Of a DNA stretch of 64,000 nt, positions 18,081 through 27,434 are shown piece after piece (within the stretch, counting starts at the first letter, position 1; every line of letters starts with the position of its first letter). The stretch covers positions 2,333,784-2,397,783 of the forward strand of contig NZ_JAMDLG010000001.1 of NCBI RefSeq assembly GCF_023721715.1, read 5' to 3'. Origin of the DNA: Parasegetibacter sp. NRK P23. Its GTDB lineage: Bacteria > Bacteroidota > Bacteroidia > Chitinophagales > Chitinophagaceae. The position numbers and the translations under genes are program-made. The notes under the pieces are model-generated. The model was given only the letters and a program-made list of their open reading frames with translations, searched no databases and was not told the DNA's origin.

Positions 18081-18421
18081 GTAATGGTTTGTTGTAATTG
18101 ATGAATGGGCAGTGCAGGCACGGCAAACCCGTTACACGGGGGAGCCACGCGTTCACGACCTGAATCCGGGTAATGTTACCGCCGTTTAAGAACCGGAGGC
18201 GGAACCGTACCGAACTGAAATTTTCTGAAATAATGGTAAAAAGGATGGTTTGTCCCTGCAAGGGGGAGCCTGTGGGAAAGCCCGGAATTTTCTCATTTTA
18301 TATGGCAATTTTGGTTTCGTTACTTGGGTGCTGATGCAATATTAACCTCGTTGCACCCGATTTTAACCCTCATTTTCTCCCAATTGGGGGTACAATTTCG
18401 TATTTCCCCTGTTGAAGCTGA
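18081..18421. other. Control region between the HTCS gene and susC
   Basis: No gene is present in these 341 bp. The perfect palindrome CCCAATTGGG (18379-18388) and the inverted pair GGGTGC (18326-18331) / GCACCC (18353-18358) are possible binding sites for the HTCS. I found no clear TAnnTTTG element for the leftward susC transcript. Confidence 0.35.
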
Positions 18422-21400
18422 TTATTTCCGTTTGTTTGTGGTGTCCGTAAGGTGGTAGGACCGGCCAAAAGCTTTCCTGTACTTTCGTATGTACTCTGAT
18501 GGCGTAACCCCGAACTGCCTGGTAAACTGCTCCCTGAAGTATTTAATGCTGCTGATGCCCACCTGGAAAGCCGCTTCGTTCACATTCGAGGGGGTATGAA
18601 TTAATATTTCAGCTGCCTTCCGGAGCCGTATAAAGCGGATAAAGGCGTTTACCGATTGTCCGGAAATGGATTTCACTTTTTTATACAGGGCGGAATGACT
18701 CATGCCCAGTTCCGAAGCGAAAAGTTTTACGTTGAATTGTTCATCGTCTATATGCCGCTCCACAATGGCCATACATTTTTCGAGGAACTCCTTGTATTCG
18801 GCAGGTATTTTCAGCGGATTATCCTGGAGGGTGACTTCATTGTAGAAATAGTGCTGGAGATTGGACCTGTTCTTCAATAAGGATTGTACCCTTGCGAGCA
18901 GCAGGTCTTTGTCGAACGGTTTGGTGAGGTAATCATCCGCCCCGGTTTCCACGGCTTTCAGTTTCATCTCCTGGGAAGCGCTGCCGGTGAGCAGGATCAC
19001 CGGAATAAAGTTGAGCGCGGGATCCTTTTTTAATATGCCGCAGAGTTCCACGCCATTCATGCCGGGCATGTTTACGTCGCAGAGGATCATGTCGGGGAGA
19101 TGCCGTCTGGCGAGAACCAGCCCTTCCTCTGCGTTTTCAGCCGTGTACACCGTGAAACCGGTGAACATCCCGGCGATGTATTGCCTGATCTGCGGATCAT
19201 CATCCACTACCAGCAGCCCGGGTTCTTCTCCGATAATGGCTTCCTGCTTTGCTTCCAACCTGATTTCTTCCGCCACACAAAGTTCATCTTCCACCAATTC
19301 GTTGAGCAAACCGTTGCCGGAAGCCGCCTTTTCTTCTACAATGGCATCCTGCAAATGGTCATTTCCTTTGCGGAAGGTGATGGTAAATTCCGTACCGGCA
19401 CCTTCCCGGCTTTCATAATCAATATCAGCCTTCAGTTCATCTACAAACTGCTTCACCAGGTACAGTCCGATACCAAATCCGGGTTTGGCCACTCCCGGCT
19501 GCTCCACCTGGTAAAAGCGCCCGAACAATTTGTCGCCCACATGGGCGGGTATCCCTGCACCTGTATCCGCTACTTTTAATACCACCTGTTCTTTTTCCTC
19601 TGACAAGCCAACAGTAATTTTTCCACCGGCTGGGGTGTATTTCATTGCATTGGACAATAAATTGTACAGGATAATTTCCAGTTTTCCCCTGTCACCGAAT
19701 AAGGCGACTTGTGGTTCGGCGCACTCGAATACCAGTTCAATCTGCTGAAGCCTGGCCTGCTGGGTGAATGCCTGGTAGACTTCCTCACACAATTCCCGGA
19801 AATTCAACTCGCTTACTTTCAATTGCTCTTCCATTCCATCGGATTTACGGAAAAGCAGCAATTGGTCCACCAGGCTCAACAGGCGGCGCGCATTCCTGTA
19901 CACGATCTGCAATTCATCGGCGGGCGCGTCTTCTTCCTCCCGCTTCCGGCGGATCATATCTTTCAGCGGATTGATGATTAAGGTAAGCGGCGTGCGGAAT
20001 TCGTGCGAGATATTGGTGAGGAACGAGATGCGTCTTTCGTTGATCTCTTTTTCCTGGTTGCTTTTTACCTTTTCCATTTCATGCTCGGCCCGCTCCTTTT
20101 CAGCGTTCAGCTTCACGAGTCTCATTTCGTAAGACAACTGCTGCTGCCTTGCCCTGTAGCGGAGCAATACATAAAAACCGATGGCTGCAAGTATAAGATA
20201 AGCCGCATAGGCCCACCAGGTGCGGTACCAGGGCGGTAATACGGTAATGGGTAAGCGAATTTGTCCCGGGTTCCAGACACCATCAGCATTGGTAGACCTG
20301 ATGTGCAGCACATAATTCCCCTCCCGCAACCTGGGATAACTCACCTGCCGTTGTTTGCTCGCTTCATGCCAGTTCTTATCCCAGCCTTCCAGGAAGTAGG
20401 CATAACTTACTTTTTCCGGTGCGGAAAACTCCAATGCCGCGAAACTTACGGTTACCGATGCATCATCATAAGGTACTTCCAGTGCAACCGGCTCGTTCTT
20501 TTCATTCTTCACATACCGGTTGCCTTCGCGAAGTGGAAGGTTGTTGATGCTTAATGCAGTAAGCGACAACGGTGGCATGTACGACCGCGGCACAATGGAT
20601 GACGGGAAAAAAATATTTGCGCCGCCAATACCCCCCAGGAGAAATTCACCAGATTTTAACCTGAGCGCCGCGTTGTGCAGGAACTGGTTGCTTTGTAAAC
20701 CATCGGAAGAGAAAAAACGGGTGAAGGTATTTGAAGCGGGGTCGAATTTGGTGAGGCCGTTGAACGTGGTGAGCCACAACACCCCCTTATCATCTTCCAG
20801 TATTCTGAGGATGGCATTATTACTTAATCCATCCTCATCACTCCAACGCTTCAGTATTTTACCTGTCTTCCTGTCGTATTGCATCAGCCCGGCTCCTTCG
20901 GTACCAATCCAGAAACGGCCTTTTTTGTCTTCATGCAATGCCCTTACGGGTTTGCCGATGTCTACATACTGGTGCTGGTGATTTTGCTTATCGATCCGCA
21001 CCAGGTAATAACAATCGCCGGCCCACATGGTACCGGCCCTGTCCTCATAAAGAGAGAACAGGTCATTTAGTTGCTGGTCGAAGGGAAGAAAACTGTTTTT
21101 CTCCGGATCATACCTGTACAGTTTTCCAGCGCTAAAGGTGGATACCCACAAAACATGGTCGCGGTCTTCGAGGAACTGCCAGGCATTGGGGTTAACAATT
21201 TTTTCCCCGCTGTTGAAGCAGGTATAATGCTCAAATGTGCCGCTGTTTTTTTTGAAGCGGTTCACACCGCCACCGAAAGTAGCCACCCATATTTCCCCAC
21301 GGCTATCCTCATAAATATTCGTAACCTGGTTGTTGCTGAGTGAGGAGGCATCTCCTGGACGGTGCCTGTAATGCACCACCGTATTCAATTTTCGGTTCCA

Positions 21401-22552
21401 CCGGGTTAAACCGCCACCTTCCGATCCGATCCAGATGTACCCTTCAGAATCTTCGCAGAAGGAAGAAGTGAAATTGTTCGCCGGCAACTCCTTGTTGCCC
21501 GTGAACGTGAGGTCCACGGCGCGGAACCTGGTTTTGAAAGGATCCATGACGTTCAGACCGCCTTTCATGCTTCCCATCCATATTCTTCCTTCGCGATCCT
21601 CGTAAACACTCAATACCGACTCGCTGTTGAGCATGTACTTCCCTTCCCCGTATTTCAATTCATCCCGCCCCAGGCCATCACCCCTGAAAATAGTGACACC
21701 ACCACCTTCCGAGGGTATCCAGAGGTTTCTGCGCCCATCAAAAGCGATGCTGGTGATTGTTCCGGTAATGCCGTTGCTCCTGTTGTCGCGGGTAAGTTTT
21801 TTTGAAGCGGGATCGAAACGGAACACGCCTGCGTCCGACGCAAGCCATATTTCACCCTGCTCCCCCACAGCCATACTCCTTACGAGAGGAATGGGCGGAT
21901 GCACCAGCATCAGTTTTCCCTGCTTTGGATCATACCTGCACAACCCGATATCGTTCAATACCCATACCCGCTGCGCACGATCCACATCTATATCGAAAGC
22001 ATTATAAAAATACGTTTCAGCACCATTTACCTGCACCGGCACCACCTTTGCGGCATCGCCCCCCGCCTGCTGCACCATAAAACCCAACCCGTTTGAGCCG
22101 ATGTACACGTTCCCTTTCTCATCGGCCGCCACCGCATTAACACTGGTGATGATGCGTTTCTTTTTACCGTCTCTTGGATCAGAAAAACGGGCGGGCGTAA
22201 AAACATCCGTGGGCGGGTCATATATACCGATCCCCTGCCCTGTTCCGATCCACAAACGGTTTGATTTATCTTCCGCGATACTGTAAATGAAATTGTGGGA
22301 GAGCGAAAGAGAGTCGCCCGGTCTGTTCCTGAACACCTTAAAATCGTAGCCATCATAGCGGTTCAGGCCATCGTAGGTACCAAACCACATGTAGCCGTTA
22401 TGGTCCTGGAAAATACAGCGTATTGAATTATTGGAAAGGCCTTGTTCTATGCCAAGTTTGTAAACAGGCTCCTGGGCCATGGCGGTGTTTTGTGCGCACC
22501 AAATCAACAAACACAACACCACCGAAGTGTATTTATGGCAAGTGATATTCAT
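18422..22552 (-). CDS. Hybrid two-component system regulator (HTCS) of the glycan locus
   Basis: A 1376-residue one-protein sensor-regulator. After a signal peptide (MNITCHKYTSVVLCLLIWC) come repeated Reg_prop beta-propeller blades (for example SNNSIRCIFQDHNGYMWFG), a Y_Y_Y domain, a membrane segment near 800-820 (YAAYLILAAIGFYVLL), a histidine kinase with phospho-accepting H850 in ISHEFRTPL and an HATPase domain, a receiver domain with D1159 in LCDVNMPGMNG, and an AraC-type DNA-binding domain to the C terminus. The propellers sense a glycan in the periplasm and the AraC domain activates the locus. I chose ATG 22552, which gives a good signal peptide, over start codons further upstream. It lies directly upstream of susC in the same direction, so susCD is the probable target. 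Confidence 0.95.
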   Translation of the reverse strand: MNITCHKYTSVVLCLLIWCAQNTAMAQEPVYKLGIEQGLSNNSIRCIFQDHNGYMWFGTYDGLNRYDGYDFKVFRNRPGDSLSLSHNFIYSIAEDKSNRLWIGTGQGIGIYDPPTDVFTPARFSDPRDGKKKRIITSVNAVAADEKGNVYIGSNGLGFMVQQAGGDAAKVVPVQVNGAETYFYNAFDIDVDRAQRVWVLNDIGLCRYDPKQGKLMLVHPPIPLVRSMAVGEQGEIWLASDAGVFRFDPASKKLTRDNRSNGITGTITSIAFDGRRNLWIPSEGGGVTIFRGDGLGRDELKYGEGKYMLNSESVLSVYEDREGRIWMGSMKGGLNVMDPFKTRFRAVDLTFTGNKELPANNFTSSFCEDSEGYIWIGSEGGGLTRWNRKLNTVVHYRHRPGDASSLSNNQVTNIYEDSRGEIWVATFGGGVNRFKKNSGTFEHYTCFNSGEKIVNPNAWQFLEDRDHVLWVSTFSAGKLYRYDPEKNSFLPFDQQLNDLFSLYEDRAGTMWAGDCYYLVRIDKQNHQHQYVDIGKPVRALHEDKKGRFWIGTEGAGLMQYDRKTGKILKRWSDEDGLSNNAILRILEDDKGVLWLTTFNGLTKFDPASNTFTRFFSSDGLQSNQFLHNAALRLKSGEFLLGGIGGANIFFPSSIVPRSYMPPLSLTALSINNLPLREGNRYVKNEKNEPVALEVPYDDASVTVSFAALEFSAPEKVSYAYFLEGWDKNWHEASKQRQVSYPRLREGNYVLHIRSTNADGVWNPGQIRLPITVLPPWYRTWWAYAAYLILAAIGFYVLLRYRARQQQLSYEMRLVKLNAEKERAEHEMEKVKSNQEKEINERRISFLTNISHEFRTPLTLIINPLKDMIRRKREEEDAPADELQIVYRNARRLLSLVDQLLLFRKSDGMEEQLKVSELNFRELCEEVYQAFTQQARLQQIELVFECAEPQVALFGDRGKLEIILYNLLSNAMKYTPAGGKITVGLSEEKEQVVLKVADTGAGIPAHVGDKLFGRFYQVEQPGVAKPGFGIGLYLVKQFVDELKADIDYESREGAGTEFTITFRKGNDHLQDAIVEEKAASGNGLLNELVEDELCVAEEIRLEAKQEAIIGEEPGLLVVDDDPQIRQYIAGMFTGFTVYTAENAEEGLVLARRHLPDMILCDVNMPGMNGVELCGILKKDPALNFIPVILLTGSASQEMKLKAVETGADDYLTKPFDKDLLLARVQSLLKNRSNLQHYFYNEVTLQDNPLKIPAEYKEFLEKCMAIVERHIDDEQFNVKLFASELGMSHSALYKKVKSISGQSVNAFIRFIRLRKAAEILIHTPSNVNEAAFQVGISSIKYFREQFTRQFGVTPSEYIRKYRKAFGRSYHLTDTTNKRK

Positions 22553-22593
22553 AGTAGCAATCCAGTTTTGGCTCCCGAATTCAATCGTTAGAA

Positions 22594-22601
22594 CAAACTT
22601 A
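22594..22601 (-). promoter_or_regulatory. Possible -7 element for the HTCS gene
   Basis: Read leftward this is TAAGTTTG, matching TAnnTTTG, about 41 bp before the HTCS start codon. No good TTTG is found 19-22 bp further upstream, so the call is weak. Confidence 0.3.
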
Positions 22602-22728
22602 TTTAAAATAATTGTCTTTTTTACATTTATTTTAACACTTACAGCAAAATTCACCTAAGCCATTCATGCTCTAAGGATTATGAAATTCCTCCGCAAAGTT
22701 CCTTTTCTTTGCAGCAGGAATACCTTTT

Positions 22729-23520
22729 ATGGCTTTATTTGCTCCGCAACTCAGAACAGTAAACGTGACCCGTTACATCACCCCGTTACGGGAGGGCGGT
22801 TCCCTGCCTGCCATTACCGAAGCAGACGATGGTTTTATGTATGTACTGAAATTCAGGGGTGCGGGACAGGGTTCCCGTGCACTGATCGCCGACCTGATAG
22901 GCGGAGAAATGGCCAGACTGCTTGGGTTCCGCGTTCCGGAACTGGTTTTCGCCCAACTGGATGAGGCTTTTGGCAGAACAGAGCCTGATGAGGAAATCCA
23001 GGATCTCCTGAAAGCGAGTGTGGGCCTGAACCTGGCACTGCACTACCTTTCCGGCGCCATCACCTTCGATCCCAACGTTACGAAACTGCCTTCCCGTACC
23101 GCATCCGAAATTGTGTGGATGGACGCCTTCCTGATGAATGTGGACCGTACCCCCCGGAATACCAATATGCTGGTATGGAACCGGGAACTGTGGCTGATAG
23201 ACCACGGCGCCTCACTTTATTTCCACCATACCTGGACCAATTGGGAAGAACAAAGTACCAAACCCTTTGTGCAGGTGAAAGACCATGTACTGCTCCCCTA
23301 TGCCACGGATATTGAAGCAGTGGATGAAGACTTTAAAAAGCTGCTCACACCGGAACATATCCGTGCCATCACAGAACTCATCCCCGACGAATGGCTTACG
23401 CACCATGAAAGCAGTGTTCCTGAGCAAAAGAATATTTATGCCCGTTTCCTGGAGAACAGGCTGCTCCATTCCCGAAACTTTGTAAACGAAGCCCTCCATG
23501 CAAGGAAAGCACTTATATGA
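22729..23520 (+). CDS. HipA-like kinase domain protein (HipA_2 type)
   Basis: A 263-residue cytoplasmic protein with the pattern of the short HipA-like kinase family. Kinase features can be placed: K41 in MYVLKFRG (ATP lysine), D139 and N144 in NVDRTPRNTN (catalytic loop) and D158 in LWLIDHGASLYF (metal-binding aspartate in the DFG position). It lacks the N-subdomain 1 of full-length HipA, and no helix-turn-helix hipB gene is adjacent. The stop overlaps the next gene, encoding a DUF3037 protein, by 23 bp, so the two are a coupled pair. Target and role are unknown. HipA proteins phosphorylate tRNA synthetases or similar targets, but that cannot be assumed for this branch. Confidence 0.8.
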   Translation: MALFAPQLRTVNVTRYITPLREGGSLPAITEADDGFMYVLKFRGAGQGSRALIADLIGGEMARLLGFRVPELVFAQLDEAFGRTEPDEEIQDLLKASVGLNLALHYLSGAITFDPNVTKLPSRTASEIVWMDAFLMNVDRTPRNTNMLVWNRELWLIDHGASLYFHHTWTNWEEQSTKPFVQVKDHVLLPYATDIEAVDEDFKKLLTPEHIRAITELIPDEWLTHHESSVPEQKNIYARFLENRLLHSRNFVNEALHARKALI

Positions 23521-23881
23521 ATATGCCGTAGTAAGGGTGGTACCACGCGTTGAAAGGGAGGAATTTGTAAACGTGGGGGTGATTCTTTATTGCAAGAGCC
23601 TGCGTTTCCTGGAAACGAAGTTCCACATCAACCACGAACGCATACATGCGTTTTCCGACGCGGTGGATTGCGATGAGATCAGCCATCACCTGAACGCGTT
23701 CAGGGAAATAAGTCTGGCGCTGCCCGGTAGCGGCCCCATTGGCGCATTGGATGCGGCGGCGCGTTTTCGCTGGCTCACAGCCACGAGAAGCACGGTGGTG
23801 CAATGTTCCAAAGTGCACCCGGGATTCTGCGAAGACGCTGCCACCACCCTGGAAGAACTTTTCCAGAAACTGGTGTTGTAA
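23498..23881 (+). CDS. DUF3037 protein, partner of the HipA-like kinase
   Basis: A 127-residue protein matching the DUF3037 pattern: YEYAVVRVVPRVEREEFVNVG, then ILYC and a conserved FRWLTATRSTVVQ segment. No catalytic motif, membrane segment or signal peptide is seen. Its ATG lies inside the kinase gene (23 bp overlap, +2 frame), the usual sign of a tightly coupled two-gene unit. A role as modulator, substrate or antitoxin of the kinase is a hypothesis only. It lacks a DNA-binding helix-turn-helix, so it is not a HipB. Confidence 0.8.
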   Translation: MQGKHLYEYAVVRVVPRVEREEFVNVGVILYCKSLRFLETKFHINHERIHAFSDAVDCDEISHHLNAFREISLALPGSGPIGALDAAARFRWLTATRSTVVQCSKVHPGFCEDAATTLEELFQKLVL

Positions 23882-23884
23882 TTT

Positions 23885-24184
23885 TTATCCTTTGGGTTCA
23901 TGCGCCAGCACGCGGTTCCATTCCGGGTGCTTCTTCAGGAACGCGAGTACATATACACAAAGCGGGATCACCTTCAGTCCGTTCTCTTCCGCAAAAGTAA
24001 GCGCCGCGGTTACCAGTTTGGGCGCGATGCCCTGTCCCTGCATGGTTTCAGGCACTTCGGTATGGATGAGCATTAACTGGCGGCTCGTTTTTTTATAATC
24101 AATGAACGCCGTTCCTGACGGTGTGGTCCATTCAAAATGATGTTCCTGTTCGTTATCGGAAAATTCCGGTGGAAAATCTTTCAT
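23885..24184 (-). CDS. GNAT-related N-acetyltransferase (YjdJ/Acetyltransf_CG type)
   Basis: A 99-residue protein of the short GCN5-related class. The acetyl-CoA binding loop is MQGQGIAPKLV, preceded by LIHTEVPE and followed by the C-terminal VLAFLKKHPEWNRVL typical of this minimal family. It is about half the length of classical GNATs, which is normal here. I chose ATG 24184; an in-frame TTG at 24196 would add four residues. It is convergent with DUF3037 (3 bp gap) and divergent from the SRPBCC gene. The substrate is unknown. Confidence 0.8.
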   Translation of the reverse strand: MKDFPPEFSDNEQEHHFEWTTPSGTAFIDYKKTSRQLMLIHTEVPETMQGQGIAPKLVTAALTFAEENGLKVIPLCVYVLAFLKKHPEWNRVLAHEPKG

Positions 24185-24255
24185 ATCGCTTTTCAAAAAG
24201 TAAAATAAAAATCCATGCGGATAAAGTAAATTGAAGGTAATTAAACCGGATCAAT

Positions 24256-25104
24256 ATGGAAGCATTGGTGAAAGAAATACACCTTACCGCACCCGCCTCA
24301 AAAATATGGAAAGCCATTACCGACAAAACCCAGATGAAAGAATGGTATTTCGACCTGGCAGAATTCAAAGCGGAGCCCGGGTTCACCTTTGAATTTGATG
24401 GCGGAACGGAAGCACATACTTATACACATATTTGCGTTATAACGGAAGTGGTTCCGCAACACAAACTCGCCTACAGCTGGCGCTACAAAGGATATGAGGG
24501 AGATTCACTGGTTAGTTTTGAATTATCTGAAGAAGCGAACGGCACGTTGTTAAGACTAACCCATAGCGGACTGGAAACATTTCCGGCCGACAATCCTGAT
24601 TTCGCGCGCAAAAACTTCGAGGCGGGGTGGAATGAGATCATCGGCACTTTATTAAAAGAATATGTTGAAACGGCGCGTATTGTACTTTCCATAGAAATAA
24701 ACGCAGCACCTGCAAGGACCTGGGCCGTACTCACCGGAACTGAAACCTTGCGCCAATGGGCCGCCGCCTTCGGAGAAGGCACCTGGGCCGAGACCAACTG
24801 GGCGCAGGGATCGGAAGTAGTATGGAAAGACAACGATGGCAACATGGGCGCGAAAGGGATTATTCTCCTTAACGAACCCGCATCGCTGTTAAAGACAGGT
24901 TATTATGATGACATCAACAGCGTTCCCCCCACACCGTTAGGAGAATACACTGAAATATTTGCCCTGGCTGAAAAAGCCGGTGGCACCATACTTTCCACGG
25001 ATGCCGGTCCGCTGTCGCTGAAGCACATCAAAGTACACCAGCCGATGTGGGAAGAAGCGTTGCAACGCATTAAAAAAATCGCCGAAGGCAATAAGGTTGT
25101 GTAG
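24256..25104 (+). CDS. Tandem SRPBCC (AHSA1-like) domain protein
   Basis: A 282-residue cytoplasmic protein made of two AHSA1-like lipid/ligand-binding domains. The first (about 1-140) starts KEIHLTAPASKIWKAITD and has LAYSWRYKGYEGDSLVSFEL, LTHSGLETF and GWNEIIGTLLKEY. The second (about 142-275) starts LSIEINAAPARTWAVLTG and is more diverged. Most family members have a single domain of about 150 residues, so this looks like a duplication and fusion. The domains bind hydrophobic ligands in a helix-grip cavity; the ligand is not predictable. No operon partner is evident. Confidence 0.8.
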   Translation: MEALVKEIHLTAPASKIWKAITDKTQMKEWYFDLAEFKAEPGFTFEFDGGTEAHTYTHICVITEVVPQHKLAYSWRYKGYEGDSLVSFELSEEANGTLLRLTHSGLETFPADNPDFARKNFEAGWNEIIGTLLKEYVETARIVLSIEINAAPARTWAVLTGTETLRQWAAAFGEGTWAETNWAQGSEVVWKDNDGNMGAKGIILLNEPASLLKTGYYDDINSVPPTPLGEYTEIFALAEKAGGTILSTDAGPLSLKHIKVHQPMWEEALQRIKKIAEGNKVV

Positions 25105-25114
25105 CGCCATCAAC

Positions 25115-26194
25115 CTACTTTAGCATACCACGTCTTTGCATCGCGGCGAACCTGGCCAGCATTTCCAGCATGCCACCCTGCGCCACCAGGTCGAGTTCCT
25201 TTTCTTTTTTAAATAGGCCGTTCGCGGATTTCTGGTGAAGTATTTCATGGTCAAGGCAGGCACGGAAAGCGACTATATGCGTTGTATCAGCATCGTGCCG
25301 CAGCAGGTGCTCGTATCCCCGCAACAGCACCGCGTTGAACCAGTAAGCATCGAGGAATTTTTCACCGGAAAGAAAATACGCCGTGGCAGCCTTTGCTATG
25401 CTTCGCGCCTCGGTAAGATAAGCTGTATCACCCGTTGCTTCATATAAATACACATTAGCCTGCAACATCGTACCTGCGTTATAGGAGAACATCCATTTTA
25501 CAAGTTTGCCACCTGGCACTTCAATGTTATCGTAAAAAACGCCATTGGGCGCTTTCAGTTGTTGATTGGTCCATTTGTATAAAAGCAGGGCCGTATCGAG
25601 ATAGGCCTTTTCTTTTGTAGCATGGTGCAACTGCAGGGCAAGCAATATGCCCGGTCCATTGCTGCAGGTGTTCTTGGATTTTTTCTCATCTTCCTTCCAG
25701 TACAATCCTCCTCCTGAGATGGTATCGTATCCTGTCATCATGAAGCGATAGATCAATTTCCCGGTTTCGAGGTATGCCTTTTTTCCTGTACGTTCATAGG
25801 TGTCCATGGCGGTGATGCCGATCCATTGGTTATCGTCGTAAAAGCGGGAGCCGCCACCTTTCTCCATGGGGTAAGAAGCATAGCCCGGAGCCGGGGAACG
25901 GGGATCGAGGTATTTGCCGATCACCATATACACCTGCTTCATCAACGGCGCATCCCTGGCTTCATTGGAAGCCTGAAGCATAGCGCAAAGTGGCCACAGG
26001 TAAGACACAGGACGGCCATCTTTTTCGGGATGAACGGTTTCTTTATAATAGCCTTCCTTTTGCAGAAAGAAATATTGTTGAATGTTCCGGCTGAGCGCCT
26101 TCATTTCCGCCTTGTAATTCACCTGCGCAGTTGCAGGTTGAAAAGAAATAAAGCAAAGAAAAAAAAGCAGGGTAAGAAGACATATCCGTTTCAT
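25115..26194 (-). CDS. GH76-family exported protein (alpha-mannanase-like)
   Basis: A 359-residue protein with a signal peptide (MKRICLLTLLFFLCFISF..ATAQ). It has the alpha/alpha barrel pattern of glycoside hydrolase family 76 and the paired aspartates YDDNQWIGI expected for the GH76 active site, with LYWKEDEKKSKNTCSNGPG and FSYNAGTMLQANVYLYE further on. GH76 enzymes are endo-alpha-1,6-mannanases acting on fungal mannan; related exo- or transferase activities exist. It stands alone: no SusCD pair or mannosidase lies beside it. The protein is full length for the family. Confidence 0.82.
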   Translation of the reverse strand: MKRICLLTLLFFLCFISFQPATAQVNYKAEMKALSRNIQQYFFLQKEGYYKETVHPEKDGRPVSYLWPLCAMLQASNEARDAPLMKQVYMVIGKYLDPRSPAPGYASYPMEKGGGSRFYDDNQWIGITAMDTYERTGKKAYLETGKLIYRFMMTGYDTISGGGLYWKEDEKKSKNTCSNGPGILLALQLHHATKEKAYLDTALLLYKWTNQQLKAPNGVFYDNIEVPGGKLVKWMFSYNAGTMLQANVYLYEATGDTAYLTEARSIAKAATAYFLSGEKFLDAYWFNAVLLRGYEHLLRHDADTTHIVAFRACLDHEILHQKSANGLFKKEKELDLVAQGGMLEMLARFAAMQRRGMLK

Positions 26195-26271
26195 GCAAAA
26201 TACATTGCCGCGAAGTTAACCGCTTCCCACGTTAATTGTGTTATTTGTACCAAAACATCCCGGGCAAAAAA

Positions 26272-27105
26272 TCATTCCAAGCCAAGCAGAAACTCCGTGA
26301 CCTTTTTCACCCTTGTGAGGTGCAGCAGGTGTCCGGTTCGCGGCAGCATGGTTACCTGTATGCTTTGGGCGTGCACGAAATGTTGCCGCATATAAGCTAC
26401 GTTCTCCGGAGGCACCATTTTATCGGTGGCCCCATGGAGAATATATACCCGGGCACGAATGCGGTCCAGTTTCTGCGCCAACAGTTTCAGGTCGTTCTTA
26501 AGGTACCACAATTCAATATTACTCTGGGGAAAAGCGCCGGGCAATAACGAGCGGAGCGGCTCCCTGTTCAACAATGGCCGCCAGGATTCTTTCTTTTCCA
26601 ATGCAGGATCCAATGCGCCAGACATAATCACCAATCCATGCACCAGTTCAGGGTAATCGGCTGCAAGAATAGCCGCAACAGGCCCACCCAATGAATGGCC
26701 GGCCACAAACAAAGGTTTTCTATTGCGAAGGGCGTACAATACTGGCCCCAACAAACGCGACTGCTCCTCCAACGGATAGGATGTTCCAAAATTACTAAGC
26801 CCAAACCCCGGACGGTCCACCGCCACCACGCGGAATTTCTCCAGCAATGCCGCACTCCTGAGGTAAGGAAGGTATTCCCTGCTGCCCCCCGGACTGCCAT
26901 GTAAGATAACGAGCGTGGGCATAGTATCCGATCCGGTTACGGTATAGTGTATACGATCATTTCCATAGGTCAGCATTACAGAACGGGCATCCACCCCAGC
27001 ACGATTCAGCTTCCGCAACATCTTACCCTCTTCCATCCTGAAGGTGAAACAGGAGGAAAAACAAAGCATGGAAACCATATATACCAATAACTTTGATCGA
27101 AGCAT
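26272..27105 (-). CDS. Alpha/beta-hydrolase lipoprotein
   Basis: A 277-residue protein with a lipoprotein-type signal (MLRSKLLVYMVSMLCFSSC). The alpha/beta-hydrolase core is complete: LVILHGSPGGSREY as oxyanion segment, nucleophile serine in VAGHSLGG, aspartate in LHGATDKMVPP and histidine in LPRTGHLLHL. I chose ATG 27105 because it gives the lipobox; the frame is open further upstream. Substrate unknown. It is divergent from the small gene at 27181. Confidence 0.8.
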   Translation of the reverse strand: MLRSKLLVYMVSMLCFSSCFTFRMEEGKMLRKLNRAGVDARSVMLTYGNDRIHYTVTGSDTMPTLVILHGSPGGSREYLPYLRSAALLEKFRVVAVDRPGFGLSNFGTSYPLEEQSRLLGPVLYALRNRKPLFVAGHSLGGPVAAILAADYPELVHGLVIMSGALDPALEKKESWRPLLNREPLRSLLPGAFPQSNIELWYLKNDLKLLAQKLDRIRARVYILHGATDKMVPPENVAYMRQHFVHAQSIQVTMLPRTGHLLHLTRVKKVTEFLLGLE

Positions 27106-27180
27106 GATACAGGATTGAATGGCAGAGCCCACAAAAGGCCTATCTTTCACCAATATAAAAAATATCAGCCACCACCTGCT

Positions 27181-27432
27181 ATGTTCGATGTATTTGACCT
27201 GGAACTTCACCACCTGGGAACCGACTATTCCTTTGCCACCCAATTGCAGCAAACGGGGTATTCACACCGGTTCATCGTTAATATACAGGATTGTACATTT
27301 CATTTTGAACCCGATGATGAGGGCAACTACCGGGCAATAATACCCTATGGAGCAGATGAAAAGGCTTATATGAAAACGGACCCCGGGCTGCTTAGTGCGG
27401 TAGCGGAAAAAATCCGGGAAATACTTACCTGA
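27181..27432 (+). CDS. Small conserved-looking hypothetical protein (83 aa)
   Basis: An 83-residue acidic protein beginning MFDVFDLELHHLGTDYSF, with CTFHFEPDDEGNYRAIIPYG in the middle. It has no signal peptide or membrane segment and I recognise no named family. I chose ATG 27181; a TTG at 27115 is in frame but would add an unlikely basic leader. It is followed by a 13 bp perfect inverted repeat. Function unknown. Confidence 0.6.
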   Translation: MFDVFDLELHHLGTDYSFATQLQQTGYSHRFIVNIQDCTFHFEPDDEGNYRAIIPYGADEKAYMKTDPGLLSAVAEKIREILT

Positions 27433-27434
27433 AC

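Noticed and set aside
22729-23881. Kinase pair called as a classical HipBA toxin-antitoxin system
   Set aside because: No helix-turn-helix hipB gene is adjacent, and the kinase lacks the full HipA N-terminal domain.
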